Counted from the stretch's first letter, positions 31,848 to 41,487 are shown. The stretch is 64,000 bases of DNA from Sandaracinus amylolyticus (GCF_000737325.1 NZ_CP011125.1:8308001-8372000); one strand, 5' to 3'. Made by a program: numbers and translations. The notes: generated by a model from the letters alone, not told the origin.

Positions 31848-33119
31848 TCACTCCGGCGCCGCGCTCGCGCGCACTTCCTCGGGCACCACGCCGATCGCTC
31901 CGTCGCCCGCCGCCGGCGCGAGCGTCTCGGTGTGTCCGTCGGGATGGATCGCGACCGCCCAGCGCTCGCGGCCGTAGTGCCCGCCGGGCGCGCGCGCGTT
32001 CCAGTCGAGGTTGAGCCACACCGGGCACGCGCCGTCGCTGCGATAGTGGATGTCGCCGAGCTCCACGCGCTCGGGCGCATCCGGGCTCCGGTAGAACGCG
32101 GCGAGACGGCGCGCGACGTCCTCCGCCGACGCGTCGACGCAGACCTCGGCGTACGCGTGCCCGCCGCCGTCCCCGTCGACCATCACCATGCGCGCCTGAC
32201 CGCCGATCGCCTGCAGCATCGCGATCATCACGGTCGCGAAGTCGTCGCAGTCGCCCGCGAGACCGTTCTCGATCGTCTCGCTCGCGGTCGCGAAGTACTC
32301 GCCGCCGCGCGGATCGCTCACGTAGCGCCACTCGCGACGCACGTGCGACCACACGCGCGCGACCTGCTCGACGTGGAAGGGCCCGCCCGCGCTCGCCGCG
32401 ATCCGCACCGCGAGGTTGCGCGTGCGTGGATGCCCCGCGTCGATCGACGCCGCGACGAGCGGCGCGACGCGCGCGCGGATCGAGGCCTCCTCCGGGCTCG
32501 ACGCGGCGGTCGGCGTCGGCTCGTTCACGAGCCCGAGCCACGCGCCGAGGCGCGACCACGCGTGCTCGGCGCGCGCCGGCGACGCCGCGACCATGATCCC
32601 CGCGAGCACCAACGTCAGCACCGCGCCCGCGCCGACCAACGCGGCGCGCACGCGCGGCGGATCTCCGCGATCTTCGCCCAGCACGAGGTGCGCGCCGCAC
32701 GCCGAGCACACGAGCTCCCCGCGATCGAACCCCGGCGGAAGGAGGCCGCGCGTGCCGCACGCGCCACACACGAAGCGGCGCCCCCAGAGCGGTCGGCCTC
32801 GCAGCGTGCTGCTGCGAAGCGTCGTACGGCGCGGCCCGGCGCGCAGGAACGCACGCATCTTCTCGGCAGCCCACGGCAGCGGGACCCGCCCCAGCACGAC
32901 CTCCTCGCCGGGGCGGATGCGCGTCGCCGACACCATGCGGCCGTCGACGAACGTCCCGTTCGCGCTCCCGAGATCGTCGATGGCGATGCGATCGCCGTCC
33001 CAGCGCAGGCGCGCGTGGTGCGCCGAGACGGTGGGGTCGTCGATCACCACGTCGCAGTCGCGCGCGCGACCGACGACGATCACTCGCAGGACGAGAGCGA
33101 TGGCACCGGCGCGATCCAT
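31848..33119 (-). CDS. FHA-zinc ribbon-TM-transglutaminase-like fusion protein
   Basis: 423 residues from the ATG at 33119. Residues ~10-75 are an FHA phosphothreonine-binding domain (VIVVGRARDCDVVIDDPTVSAHHARL, LGSANGTFVDGR). Residues ~115-150 hold two CxxC pairs (FVCGACG, LVCSACG) forming a zinc ribbon. A TM helix follows (LVGAGAVLTLVLAGIMVAA). The C-terminal domain has a transglutaminase-like core with Cys in GLAGDCDDFATVMIAML, His in GGHAYAEVCV and Asp in the next strand (GDIHYRSDGACPVWLNLDW). The topology suggests phospho-signalling inside linked to a periplasmic or extracellular peptidase or cross-linker; the activity is inferred. Confidence 0.85.
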   Translation of the reverse strand: MDRAGAIALVLRVIVVGRARDCDVVIDDPTVSAHHARLRWDGDRIAIDDLGSANGTFVDGRMVSATRIRPGEEVVLGRVPLPWAAEKMRAFLRAGPRRTTLRSSTLRGRPLWGRRFVCGACGTRGLLPPGFDRGELVCSACGAHLVLGEDRGDPPRVRAALVGAGAVLTLVLAGIMVAASPARAEHAWSRLGAWLGLVNEPTPTAASSPEEASIRARVAPLVAASIDAGHPRTRNLAVRIAASAGGPFHVEQVARVWSHVRREWRYVSDPRGGEYFATASETIENGLAGDCDDFATVMIAMLQAIGGQARMVMVDGDGGGHAYAEVCVDASAEDVARRLAAFYRSPDAPERVELGDIHYRSDGACPVWLNLDWNARAPGGHYGRERWAVAIHPDGHTETLAPAAGDGAIGVVPEEVRASAAPE

Positions 33120-33301
33120 CGGGGGCACCGATGCCCGAAGCACGAGGGGTGCCGCGCGCCGTACACGCCCGCCGCGCCCGTCGGGGGCGAGGCCGCGGCG
33201 CGTCACCCGTTTCCGGATCCTCCGGCGCTCCCCCGGAAAAATCCGAGATCCGCGCGACCACACCGCCTGGGGCGCGCGGGTCGCTCACGCTCCGCGCCGC
33301 C

Positions 33302-33928
33302 TCACTTCTTCGGCGGCTGCATCAGCATCATGCCGAGCGCCATGGCGCGAGATGCATCGCCGGTGAGGCGCAGGCGCCCGATCACCTGCTGCGGCGTGAG
33401 GTCGCCCTCCCGCATGTCCTCGATGTCGTCGTAGCTGATCGCCGCGGTGAACTGCGGCTTGGCGGGCGGCGTGTCGGTGCCGATGCCGATCCGGATCACC
33501 ACGTCGTCGTCGCGATCCGGAACGTCCTTCAGGATCACGTGGAACTCGAGCTTCTGGCCGTCGAGGATCTTCTCGGCGCGCGCCGAGAACATCCGCGCGA
33601 AGCGCTTCGGAGCGTGCGGGTCGTCCATGCGGCCGCTCGCGGTGAGCAGGCCGAGCGCCTCGCGCGCGACCTCGCCCTCGAGCTCGATCGCGCCGCGGAC
33701 CGGCACGCCCTCGGGCTTGGCGTCGTGCACCGTGAGCGCGCCGTTGTCGACGCGGAGCCACGACTCGCCCTCGCCCTTCACGACGATGCGCAGCGCGGCG
33801 CGCGCGGCGAGCACGTCGTCGAGGTCGGCCTTCGCGTTCGGGCCGGTCGCGGCCTTCAGCGCGTCGATGCCTTTGGCGAAGTGGGCGGGGATCTCGTTCT
33901 TGAGGAAGGCGAGGGGCTCGGTGGTCAT
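33302..33928 (-). CDS. SCP2 sterol-binding domain protein
   Basis: 208 residues. The centre and C-terminus follow the SCP2 fold: LRIVVKGEGESWLRVDNGALTVHDAKPEGVPVRGAIELEG and FTAAISYDDIEDMREGDLTPQQVIGRLRLTGDASRAMALGMML. These domains carry lipids or act as lipid-handling modules. No catalytic residues seen. Isolated gene between the FHA fusion and the dipeptidase on the same strand. Confidence 0.75.
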   Translation of the reverse strand: MTTEPLAFLKNEIPAHFAKGIDALKAATGPNAKADLDDVLAARAALRIVVKGEGESWLRVDNGALTVHDAKPEGVPVRGAIELEGEVAREALGLLTASGRMDDPHAPKRFARMFSARAEKILDGQKLEFHVILKDVPDRDDDVVIRIGIGTDTPPAKPQFTAAISYDDIEDMREGDLTPQQVIGRLRLTGDASRAMALGMMLMQPPKK

Positions 33929-33949
33929 GAGGGCCGCGAATATACCCGT

Positions 33950-35179
33950 TCAGTCCGTCTGCGCCGAGAGCACGCGGAGCACGTTCTCGCCCGCGATCGC
34001 CGCGACCGGCAGCTCGCGCGACGTCAGCTCCTCGACGAGGCGCGGCAGGTCCGCGACGTCCTGCATGCCCTCGGGGAGCTCGGAGATCCCGTCGAAGTCG
34101 GAGCCGAGGCACGCCGCGCCCTCGCCGCCGATCGCGACGACGTGCGCGAGGTGATCGGCGAGCACGCGCACCGCGGGCGGGCGCAGCGCGGGATCGATGC
34201 GCGCCGCGATCGCGTTGCGCTCGGTCGCGGTCTGCCACGAGCGACCGCGCAGGTGCGCGAACTCGGCGTGGTGATCGTGCTCGAGCGCACGACGGCGCGC
34301 GCCGTAGTCGGCGTCGAGGAAGTGCGCGTAGAAGTTCACGCACACCGCGCCGCCGCCCGCGGCGATGCGCCGGATCAGCTCGTCGGGCACGTTGCGCGGG
34401 TGCTCGGAGAGCGCGCGGGTCGCGGAGTGCGAGGCGATCACCGGGCGCGTCGTGACGTCGAGCACGTCGTGCGCGGTGCGATCGCTGACGTGGCTGACGT
34501 CGACGATCACGCCGAGGCGGTTCATCTCGCGCACCAGACGTCGCCCGAGCGGCGTGAGGCCGCGCGACGCGTGCCCGCCGGTCGACGCGTGGCCGAAGCG
34601 ATTGTCGCCGGTCCAGGTGACCGTGACGTAGCGGACGCCGAGCGCGTGGAGCTGGCCGAGCCGCGCGATCAGCGTGTCGTCGTCGGCGTCACCGAGGGCG
34701 TGCGCGCCCTCGAGGCCCATGAGCAGCGCGATGCGGCCCGCGGCGTGCGCGGCGCGCACCTCGTCGGCGGTCGTGCAGAGCGCGGCATCGTTCGGATGCG
34801 CCGCGGCGAAGTCGCGCACCGTGCGCACGAGGGCGAGCGCGCGCGCCCATCCGTCTTCGCCCTCGTAGCGCCGAGGGTCGACCCAGATCGACAAGAAGAT
34901 CGCGGAGAGCCCGCCCTCGCGCATGCGCGGGAGATCGACGTGTCCGTCGGGCAGACGGGCCGAGAGGTCGTCGCCCATGTCGAGCATGCGCTGCGTCGTG
35001 TCGGCGTGGGTGTCGATCGCGAGCAAGCGCGGCGGCGCGCTCGGCGCCTCGGCGATCACCGGAGTTTCCGGGAAATTCTCGAGAATCGGCGCGGACTCGA
35101 TCGGCGGCAGCGCGCTCGGCTCGGCCGCCGATCCGCACCCCACGCAGAGCCCCAGCACCCACGCGACGAGCACCCGCAT
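33950..35179 (-). CDS. membrane (renal-type) dipeptidase, M19 family lipoprotein
   Basis: 409 residues from the ATG at 35179, which has GAGGGG 3 nt upstream. Signal with a lipobox-like Cys (AWVLGLCVGCGS). Zinc ligands of M19: His-x-Asp in LLAIDTHADTTQRM (~55), Glu in LLMGLEGAHAL (~160), His in VIVDVSHVSDRTAHDV and RPVIASHSATRAL (~235-255); GSDFDG near 350. Hydrolyses dipeptides or beta-lactam-like substrates. The TrmB regulator at 35286 is divergent. Confidence 0.92.
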   Translation of the reverse strand: MRVLVAWVLGLCVGCGSAAEPSALPPIESAPILENFPETPVIAEAPSAPPRLLAIDTHADTTQRMLDMGDDLSARLPDGHVDLPRMREGGLSAIFLSIWVDPRRYEGEDGWARALALVRTVRDFAAAHPNDAALCTTADEVRAAHAAGRIALLMGLEGAHALGDADDDTLIARLGQLHALGVRYVTVTWTGDNRFGHASTGGHASRGLTPLGRRLVREMNRLGVIVDVSHVSDRTAHDVLDVTTRPVIASHSATRALSEHPRNVPDELIRRIAAGGGAVCVNFYAHFLDADYGARRRALEHDHHAEFAHLRGRSWQTATERNAIAARIDPALRPPAVRVLADHLAHVVAIGGEGAACLGSDFDGISELPEGMQDVADLPRLVEELTSRELPVAAIAGENVLRVLSAQTD

Positions 35180-35285
35180 CGTCCCCTCGACCTCGCGCGT
35201 CGAACGGCGCGCAGGCCCATCGTACTTCCCGTTCGTGCGGATGAGCGATTGACGGGAGGGCCGCCATGGCGACACTAGCGGCCCG

Positions 35286-36131
35286 ATGGCCGAGCCGGAC
35301 GTCGTCGATGCGCTGACCGCGCTGGGGTTCAGCCTCAACGAAGGGCGCGCCTATGCGGCGCTGCTGCGTTGGGGGCCGCAGACGGGCTACGAGGTCGGTC
35401 AGCGCGCGCAGGTGCCACGCAGCGCGGTGTACGGCGCGCTCCGGCGCCTGGTCGCGGTCGGCGCGGCGCGTTCGATCGCGGGCACGCCCGAGCGCTTCGT
35501 CGCGGCGCCGCCCGAGACGTTGCTCGCCCTGTTGCGGAAGCGCTTCGACGGTCAGGCGGAAGCGCTCGAGGGCGCGATCGCCGGGCTCGACGTCTCGCTC
35601 GAGGTGCCCGACGCGTTCAGCGTGCGCGGCTACGAGCGCGTGATGGAAGAGGCGGAGCGCCTGGTGCGCACCGCGGAGACGAACCTGCTGATCACCGGCT
35701 GGCCGCGCGAGCTGACGATGCTCGTCGGCGCGCTGGGCGAGAGCGCGCGTCGTGGGGTCGCGATCGTGATCTTCTCGCACTCGGCGCTCTCGCCGGAGAT
35801 CCCGGGCACGCACTTCAGCTACGGGCTCGAGGAGCGCGCGCTCGAGGACTTCTGGAAGCACCGCCTCGTGGTGGTGAGCGACGATCGGCGCACGCTGATC
35901 GGCGCGACCGAGCGCGCGCCGAGCGACAACGCGGTGATCAGCGAGACCGCGGCGATCGCGGAGATCGCGACGAGCCAGATCGCGCTCGACGTCACGCTGC
36001 TCGCGCAGCGCCACCACTGGGACACGCGCGCGACGATGGCCGCGATGCTCGGCGATCGCGTGGGCCGGCTCGACACGCTGCTGGGCCGCGGCGAGAAGGC
36101 CGAGCTCGGCGTGCGCCACGATCCGCGCTGA
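35286..36131 (+). CDS. TrmB family transcriptional regulator
   Basis: 281 residues. N-terminal winged HTH (LTALGFSLNEGRAYAALLRWGPQTGYEVGQRAQVPRSAVYGALRRLVAVGAARSI), a coiled-coil linker, then a PLD-like regulatory domain (TAETNLLITGWPRELTMLVGAL, RRGVAIVIFSHSAL, LVVVSDDRRTLIGA). TrmB proteins respond to sugars or related ligands. Its stop TGA and the suhB stop abut (TGATCA at 36129-36134). Divergent from the dipeptidase gene, its likely target. Confidence 0.9.
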   Translation: MAEPDVVDALTALGFSLNEGRAYAALLRWGPQTGYEVGQRAQVPRSAVYGALRRLVAVGAARSIAGTPERFVAAPPETLLALLRKRFDGQAEALEGAIAGLDVSLEVPDAFSVRGYERVMEEAERLVRTAETNLLITGWPRELTMLVGALGESARRGVAIVIFSHSALSPEIPGTHFSYGLEERALEDFWKHRLVVVSDDRRTLIGATERAPSDNAVISETAAIAEIATSQIALDVTLLAQRHHWDTRATMAAMLGDRVGRLDTLLGRGEKAELGVRHDPR

Positions 36132-36944
36132 TCAGAGCTCGGCGCGCGCGGCGAGCACCTCGCGGCGCAGCACCTCGTGCACGCGGCCGTTCGTGCACAC
36201 GACGCGGTTCTTCGGGCGCAGCGTGATCGGCGCGCCTTCGTAGTCCGTGAGCGTCGCGCCCGCCGCCTTCGCGATCGCCGCGCCGGCGCAGAGATCCCAA
36301 GGCGCGAGCTTCTGCTCCCAGTAGCCGTCGTAGGTTCCGTCGGCGACCAGCACGAGATCCATCGCCGCCGAGCCGAGGCGGCGGATGCCCTGCACCTGCG
36401 GGATGATGCGCGCGCTCTCGCGCACGTTGTTGTCGGGATCGATCGCGCGGTCGTACGGGAAGCCGGTCGCGATGATCGAGCTCGCGAGCGTGTCGTTCTC
36501 CGAGACGCGGCACTGCTCGAGGACGCCACCGACGCTGCGGAACGCGCCGACGCCCTCGGCGCCCCACCACGTGATCCCGATCGCCGGCGCGTGCACCACA
36601 CCCGCGATCGGCGCGCCGTGGTGTGCGAGCCCGATCGACACCGAGAACACGAAGTGCCCGTGCGCGAAGTTCGTCGTGCCGTCGAGCGGGTCGACGTACC
36701 ACGCGAGCCCGCTCGCGATCTCGCCGCCCGCCTCTTCCGCGACGATCGTGATCCCGGGGAAAGCAGCGCGAAGCCGCGCGGTGATCAGCGCCTCGCTCGC
36801 GAGGTCGTGCTCGGTCACCAGATCGATCGCGCTCTTCTTCTCCACGCGCCCGCCGCGCCGCCACGCGCGCGCGAGGAGCTGTCCCGCGTCGATCGCGATC
36901 GCGCGCGCTTCGTCGATCAGTCGCTCGAGCTCGGAGGTCGTCAT
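36132..36944 (-). CDS. suhB: inositol-1-monophosphatase family protein
   Basis: 270 residues from the ATG at 36944. Li-sensitive phosphatase motifs: metal-binding Glu in TIVAEEAGGEIASG (~65), DPLDGTTNFAHG (~85), and WDLCAGAAIAKAAGATLTDYEG (~215). Hydrolyses inositol phosphates or related sugar phosphates. It is third in a minus-strand cluster mpl, small membrane protein, suhB. Confidence 0.92.
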   Translation of the reverse strand: MTTSELERLIDEARAIAIDAGQLLARAWRRGGRVEKKSAIDLVTEHDLASEALITARLRAAFPGITIVAEEAGGEIASGLAWYVDPLDGTTNFAHGHFVFSVSIGLAHHGAPIAGVVHAPAIGITWWGAEGVGAFRSVGGVLEQCRVSENDTLASSIIATGFPYDRAIDPDNNVRESARIIPQVQGIRRLGSAAMDLVLVADGTYDGYWEQKLAPWDLCAGAAIAKAAGATLTDYEGAPITLRPKNRVVCTNGRVHEVLRREVLAARAEL

Positions 36945-36976
36945 GGCGCGCGAATCTGTCTTCTCGTGCGCCCCGG

Positions 36977-37264
36977 TCAAATCAGACCGAAGCCGCGCAG
37001 CACGAGCTGCAGCGAGCCGATCGTGAGCAGCGCGATCGTCGCGACGATGCGCGGCGTGCGCAGGGCGGGCGGCGTGCGCTTGAGCAGCGACACCGTGAAC
37101 GCGCCCGCGACCAGCGCGACGAACCCGCCCGCGATCGCCACCCAGTCGGGCACTCCGCCCGGCCGATAGCTGAAGAAAAACGGGAAGATGGCGCCCACCG
37201 CACCGATCCAGTCGGCGGTGTGGGGGAACGCGGGCGCCATCGCGCCGCTCTCGGCATCGTCCAT
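36977..37264 (-). CDS. small membrane protein
   Basis: 95 residues, three hydrophobic segments (WIGAVGAIFPFFFSY; WVAIAGGFVALVAGAFTVSLL; IVATIALLTIGSLQLVLRGFG). The ATG at 37264 has GGAGG 8 nt upstream and is preferred to a GTG 24 nt earlier. Sits between mpl and suhB. Unknown function. Confidence 0.75.
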   Translation of the reverse strand: MDDAESGAMAPAFPHTADWIGAVGAIFPFFFSYRPGGVPDWVAIAGGFVALVAGAFTVSLLKRTPPALRTPRIVATIALLTIGSLQLVLRGFGLI

Positions 37265-37309
37265 CACGACGACCTCCGAGAGCGTCACATCGTCCCGGGC
37301 TCGCGCGAT

Positions 37310-38749
37310 TCAGCGCTGGCCAGAGCTGCTCGGCAGCGCGAGCGCGGCGAGCAGTCGATCGTGCAGCCCGCCGAAGTCGCCGTTCGACATGAGCAGCACC
37401 GTGTCGCCCTCGCGCGCGCGCGAGGTGATCGTCGTGATCACCTCGTCGAGATCACGCGGCGCGATCGCGTCGCCGCCGTGCGCGCGGATCGCGCTCGCGA
37501 TCTGCGCGACGTCGAGGCGCTCCGCCTCGGGCACGTTCGATCGACCGAGCGGCGCGAGCACCGCGAGGTCGGCGTCGTGGAACGCGTCCTCGTACGCGCG
37601 CTGGTGCATCGCGCGGCACGCCGTCGCGCTGCGCGGCTCGAACGCGGCGATCAGCGCGCCCTCGGGATGACGCGCGCGGATCGCGGCGAGCGTCTCTCTC
37701 ACGGCGGTCGGGTGGTGCGCGAAGTCGTCGTAGACGCGCACGCCGCGCGCTTCTCCGATCAGCTCCTGACGACGCCGCACGCCCGAGAAGCGACGCAGGC
37801 ACGCGAGCACGTCCTGCACCGGGATCGTGCCCTCGCTCGTCTCGCAGATGAGCGCGATCGTCGCGACCGCGTTGCGAACGTTGTGCGCGCCGGGCAGCGG
37901 CGAGAGCACGGGCCCGCACGACGTACCGCCGACGAAGAGATCGAAGGGCTGCATCCCGCCCTGCGCCGCGATCGGCGCGGCGAGCCACGTCGGATCGATC
38001 CCGCCGGTGTCGTCGCCGCTCGACGCGTACCAGACGACGCGACAGCGCGCGCGCGACGCGACGGCGCGTACCTCGGGATCCCCGGCGAACGCGACGAGCG
38101 TTCCGCTCTCCGGGATGCGCTCGACGAAGCCCTCGAACGCCGCGCGATAGCTCGACGCGTCGGGATAGATGTCGACGTGATCGTGCTCGATCGACGTGAG
38201 GATCGCGGCGTGCGGCTTGTATCGCCACATCTTCGGCGTCTTCTCGAAGAACGCGCTGTCGTACTCGTCGCCTTCGATGACGAACGGGGCGCGCGCGCCG
38301 CCGACGCGGAAGCTCTCGCCGAAGTCGCGCGGGATGCCGCCGACGAGCATGCCGGGATCGCGACCGAGCCCGTGCAGCAGGTACGCGAGCAGCGCGGTCG
38401 TCGTCGTCTTGCCGTGGGTGCCCGCGACGACCCAGCCCGGACGCTCGGCGAGGAAGAGCGTCTCGATCGCGCCGGGCATCGACGTGTACGCGAGGCCTCC
38501 GTCGATCGCGGCGCGCGCCTCGGGGTTGTCCTTGCGGCACACGTTGCCGACGACGACGAGGTCGGGTCGATCCGCGAGGTTCGCGGGATCCCATCCGCGG
38601 CGCGTCTCGATCCCCCAGCGCGCGAGGGCCTCGCCCATCGGCGGATAGAACGCGGTGTCGCTCCCGCTCACGCGATGTCCCGCCTGCTGCAGCAAGCCCG
38701 CGAGCGCGCCCATGCCGGTGCCGGCGACGCCGATGAGGTGCACGTGCAT
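37310..38749 (-). CDS. mpl: UDP-N-acetylmuramate:L-Ala-gamma-D-Glu-meso-DAP ligase
   Basis: 479 residues. Mur-ligase architecture: N-terminal Rossmann IHLIGVAGTGMGALAGLL-type motif (here LIGVAGTGMGALAGLL), ATP-binding P-loop VVAGTHGKTTTTALLAYLL (~110), VIEGDEYDSAFFEK, SIEHDHVDIYP, then a C-terminal domain with YDDFAHHPTAVRETL. The FEKTPKMWRY region matches Mpl, the enzyme that recycles murein tripeptide back to UDP-MurNAc-tripeptide. A peptidoglycan recycling role fits an AmpG-like permease found at 42040. Confidence 0.93.
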   Translation of the reverse strand: MHVHLIGVAGTGMGALAGLLQQAGHRVSGSDTAFYPPMGEALARWGIETRRGWDPANLADRPDLVVVGNVCRKDNPEARAAIDGGLAYTSMPGAIETLFLAERPGWVVAGTHGKTTTTALLAYLLHGLGRDPGMLVGGIPRDFGESFRVGGARAPFVIEGDEYDSAFFEKTPKMWRYKPHAAILTSIEHDHVDIYPDASSYRAAFEGFVERIPESGTLVAFAGDPEVRAVASRARCRVVWYASSGDDTGGIDPTWLAAPIAAQGGMQPFDLFVGGTSCGPVLSPLPGAHNVRNAVATIALICETSEGTIPVQDVLACLRRFSGVRRRQELIGEARGVRVYDDFAHHPTAVRETLAAIRARHPEGALIAAFEPRSATACRAMHQRAYEDAFHDADLAVLAPLGRSNVPEAERLDVAQIASAIRAHGGDAIAPRDLDEVITTITSRAREGDTVLLMSNGDFGGLHDRLLAALALPSSSGQR

Positions 38750-39459
38750 CGCGCAGCGATACCACGACACGCGCGGAGGATCGCAGTGCGCGACACGCGA
38801 CGGAGCGATCACGCGCTGCGCGCGCGGAGAGAGATCGCGCACGCATTCCGCGCGTGCGTTGATCACTGCGAGCCAGTCCGCGTCCCTAGACGCCCGTCCA
38901 GAACACGCCGCATCGGGAAGGCGAGGAGGAGCGCATGTCGAAGTCCATGCGCGCGTCGGTGCTCTGCGCCGTCGCGCTCGGAAGAGCGATCGCATCGTGT
39001 CGCGCGCGAGCAGCTGCGGGCAGCGCGGAGGTCGTGCCGATCCGCGCGAGCGATCGATCGAGGTCGCGCGCGACGCGATTGCGTGAGGTCGATCCGCTCG
39101 CGCGCGCATCGCGTCGCGCGAGCTCGATGCGCGTGCGCGACGATCCCGACGAAGCAGCGTGATCGATCGCGTGACCCGACATCGCACGACGTCGACACTC
39201 TGAGTCGACGACGCGGGGTCGCGCGTCCTCGGCAGCCTCCTCCACCACTGCCATCTCGACTCGATCGTTCGCGCACGAGCGTTCGAGTCGACGACTCCGA
39301 TGCTCGTTTTGGGGTGCGATGTCTCCATCGGAGCCCCGAGCGTCGAGAACGGATCAAGCGCCGCTCTCCCGAGCCTCCGAACGCGCGTTTTCGCTGGGAA
39401 TTGCGCGAATTCTCACGAGGCACGCACGTTGCTGAACGGGGCGAGCGGAGGCTGCTCTC
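38750..39459. other. 710-bp region with only one doubtful small gene
   Basis: Codon-like periodicity is weak. The only candidate is the 75-residue frame at 38935. The rest (39163-39459) contains no gene I can support; the stretch before 39460 should hold the promoter of the cytochrome-like lipoprotein. Confidence 0.5.
38935..39162 (+). CDS. possible small secreted protein
   Basis: 75 residues. The ATG has GAGGAG 5 nt upstream and the first 25 residues resemble a weak signal peptide (SKSMRASVLCAVALGRAIAS). The remainder is Arg-rich and has no motif; the G/C third-position bias is unimpressive. May be chance. Confidence 0.3.
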   Translation: MSKSMRASVLCAVALGRAIASCRARAAAGSAEVVPIRASDRSRSRATRLREVDPLARASRRASSMRVRDDPDEAA

Positions 39460-41337
39460 ATGTCGAATCTCGCGAAGGGTGTCGCGAGCCCGGACTCACC
39501 GGCGCTCGCGGACGGATGGAATTCCTCGTGCTCGAGCGAGCGCTCCGGGCGACGCCCGAGCGCGCGTTTCGTGGCCGTCGCTGCAGTCGTGCTGCTCACC
39601 GGTTGTCCGGGCGCAGTCATCGACGGGCCCGCGACTCCGCGTGGCGGATCGGATGGCGGGACCACGACTCCGCCCCCGTGGGATGGCGGCGGCGCGCCCC
39701 CGCCCGACGAGACGTGCGAGGAGTCGACGCTCGAGACGCAGGAGCTCTTCTCCGCGATGTGCTCGCGCTGCCACGGCGAGGTCGGCTCGGGCGGTCTCGC
39801 GAACATCGACGACGTCGCCTCGCTCGTGCGCACGGGCCGCATCATCCCGGGCAACCCGGAGAATTCGCCGATCTTCCGACGCGTCTCCACGGGCTCGATG
39901 CCGCCCTCCGGCGCGACGCCGCGCCCGACCGACGCGCAGGTCGGATCGCTCGAGGCGTGGATCCGCTGCGGCGCGCCGCCGTTCGACGTCACGCCGACGC
40001 CGACGCCCGCCGAGCAGCTGGCGGTCGACGACGTGCTCGACATGATCGCCGACGATCTGCGCCGCTTCGACAACCGCGCGGAGCGCCTGTCGAAGCGCTA
40101 CATCATCCTCGCGCACCGCGTGAACGCCGGCGCGAGCTCGGCGGAGCTCAGCCAGCTCCGCGACTCGGTCGACGTGCTCGTGAACCACCTCTCGCAGGGC
40201 ACGCGCGTGGTCTCGCCGCAGCCGATCGACACCGCGCGCACCGTGCTGCGCATCGACATCGAGGACTACGGCTGGGACGCGGCGACCTGGGATCTGATCG
40301 TCGAGAACTACCCGTACTTCGTCCAGTACGACGATCGCTCGATCGAGTTCCCGTTCGACTCGTCGGCGCAGGAGTTCATCCAGGAAGAGACCGCGGAGCA
40401 GATCCCGTTCATCTTCGCCGACTGGTTCGTCTCGAACGCGTCGCAGCCGCCGCTCTACTACGAGGTGCTCGACCTGCCGGGCACCGCGCAGGAGCTCTTC
40501 GCGCAGCTCGGCGTGAACTACGCGCAGGACGAGGCCGAGGGTGACTTCACGCGCGCCGGCTTCGCGGTCTCGGGCGTCTCGGTGTCGAACCGCATCATCC
40601 AGCGCAATCGCCAGCCCGGCGGCGGCTACGTGTGGTCGAGCTTCGACTTCCTGAGCAGCGCGGGCGCCGGCAACATCTTCCAGAACCCGGTGGACTTCGA
40701 GGAGGACGGCGGCGAGATCATCTTCTCGCTCCCGAACCAGCTCCAGGGCTACTACATCTCGAACGCGGCGGGCGTCCGCCAGAACGCGGCGCCGCAGGCC
40801 GTGGTGAGCGACCCGCGCACGCCGGACCGCTCGGTCATCGCGGGTCTGTCGTGCATGGGATGCCACGACTCGGCCGGCCTCATCCCGCGCGACGACGAGA
40901 TCCGCGCGCACGTCATCGCGACGAGCCCGGCGGGCGCGCAGCGTGACCTCGTGCTCGCCACCCACCCGCCGAACGATCAGCTCATGGAGATCTTCGACGC
41001 GGACAGCGATGCGTACCGCGCGGCGCGTGCTCGCATCGGTCTCGACGGCCGCTCGCAGCCGGTGCCGGACACCGCCATCGCGTACCTCGAGGTCGACCGC
41101 GGCCTCCGCGACCTCGCGGCGCTCGTGTGGCTCGATCCGGACCGCGTGCGCGACGCGATCATCACCGACATCAACCTGAGCAACGCGTTCCGTGCGCTCG
41201 TCACGACCAGCAGCGGCCGCGTGGCGCGTGAGGAGCTCGAGGATCAGTTCGACGACATCGTGTGCTCGATCGGCGTGGGCCGCCCGGTGTGCACCGAGGT
41301 GACGGAGTCGTCGCCCTGCGGTTGCGTGAACCCCTGA
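39460..41337 (+). CDS. multi-heme c-type cytochrome-like lipoprotein
   Basis: 625 residues. A long N-terminus leads into a lipoprotein signal (FVAVAAVVLLTGCPG) and a Gly/Pro/Asp linker. A first heme site CSRCH (MCSRCHGEVGSGGLANID, ~98) with MPPSG as possible axial Met region, and a second CMGCH (LSCMGCHDSAGL, ~465). Between them is a large domain with no recognised family (LRIDIEDYGWDAATWDLIVENYPYF). Probably an exported electron-transfer or heme-dependent protein. GGAGG lies 9 nt before the ATG. Terminator follows. Confidence 0.8.
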   Translation: MSNLAKGVASPDSPALADGWNSSCSSERSGRRPSARFVAVAAVVLLTGCPGAVIDGPATPRGGSDGGTTTPPPWDGGGAPPPDETCEESTLETQELFSAMCSRCHGEVGSGGLANIDDVASLVRTGRIIPGNPENSPIFRRVSTGSMPPSGATPRPTDAQVGSLEAWIRCGAPPFDVTPTPTPAEQLAVDDVLDMIADDLRRFDNRAERLSKRYIILAHRVNAGASSAELSQLRDSVDVLVNHLSQGTRVVSPQPIDTARTVLRIDIEDYGWDAATWDLIVENYPYFVQYDDRSIEFPFDSSAQEFIQEETAEQIPFIFADWFVSNASQPPLYYEVLDLPGTAQELFAQLGVNYAQDEAEGDFTRAGFAVSGVSVSNRIIQRNRQPGGGYVWSSFDFLSSAGAGNIFQNPVDFEEDGGEIIFSLPNQLQGYYISNAAGVRQNAAPQAVVSDPRTPDRSVIAGLSCMGCHDSAGLIPRDDEIRAHVIATSPAGAQRDLVLATHPPNDQLMEIFDADSDAYRAARARIGLDGRSQPVPDTAIAYLEVDRGLRDLAALVWLDPDRVRDAIITDINLSNAFRALVTTSSGRVAREELEDQFDDIVCSIGVGRPVCTEVTESSPCGCVNP

Positions 41338-41360
41338 CGCGAGCGCGATGATCTGAACGA

Positions 41361-41400
41361 GGGCGAGGCCGGAGACGGCCTCGCCCTCTTCGTTTTTTTT
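41361..41400 (+). terminator. rho-independent terminator
   Basis: GGGCGAGGCC-GGAGAC-GGCCTCGCCC, a perfect 10-bp stem, followed by TCTTCG and eight T residues. Placed 24 bp past the stop of the cytochrome-like gene. Confidence 0.95.
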
Positions 41401-41487
41401 CGGGGACGGACGGCCGACCACGTCGCGCTTCGCCGGCGGGCGGCGCTGTCACGGTCATCGTGGGCGTGGTCGGTCGCTCGGCGCGAT

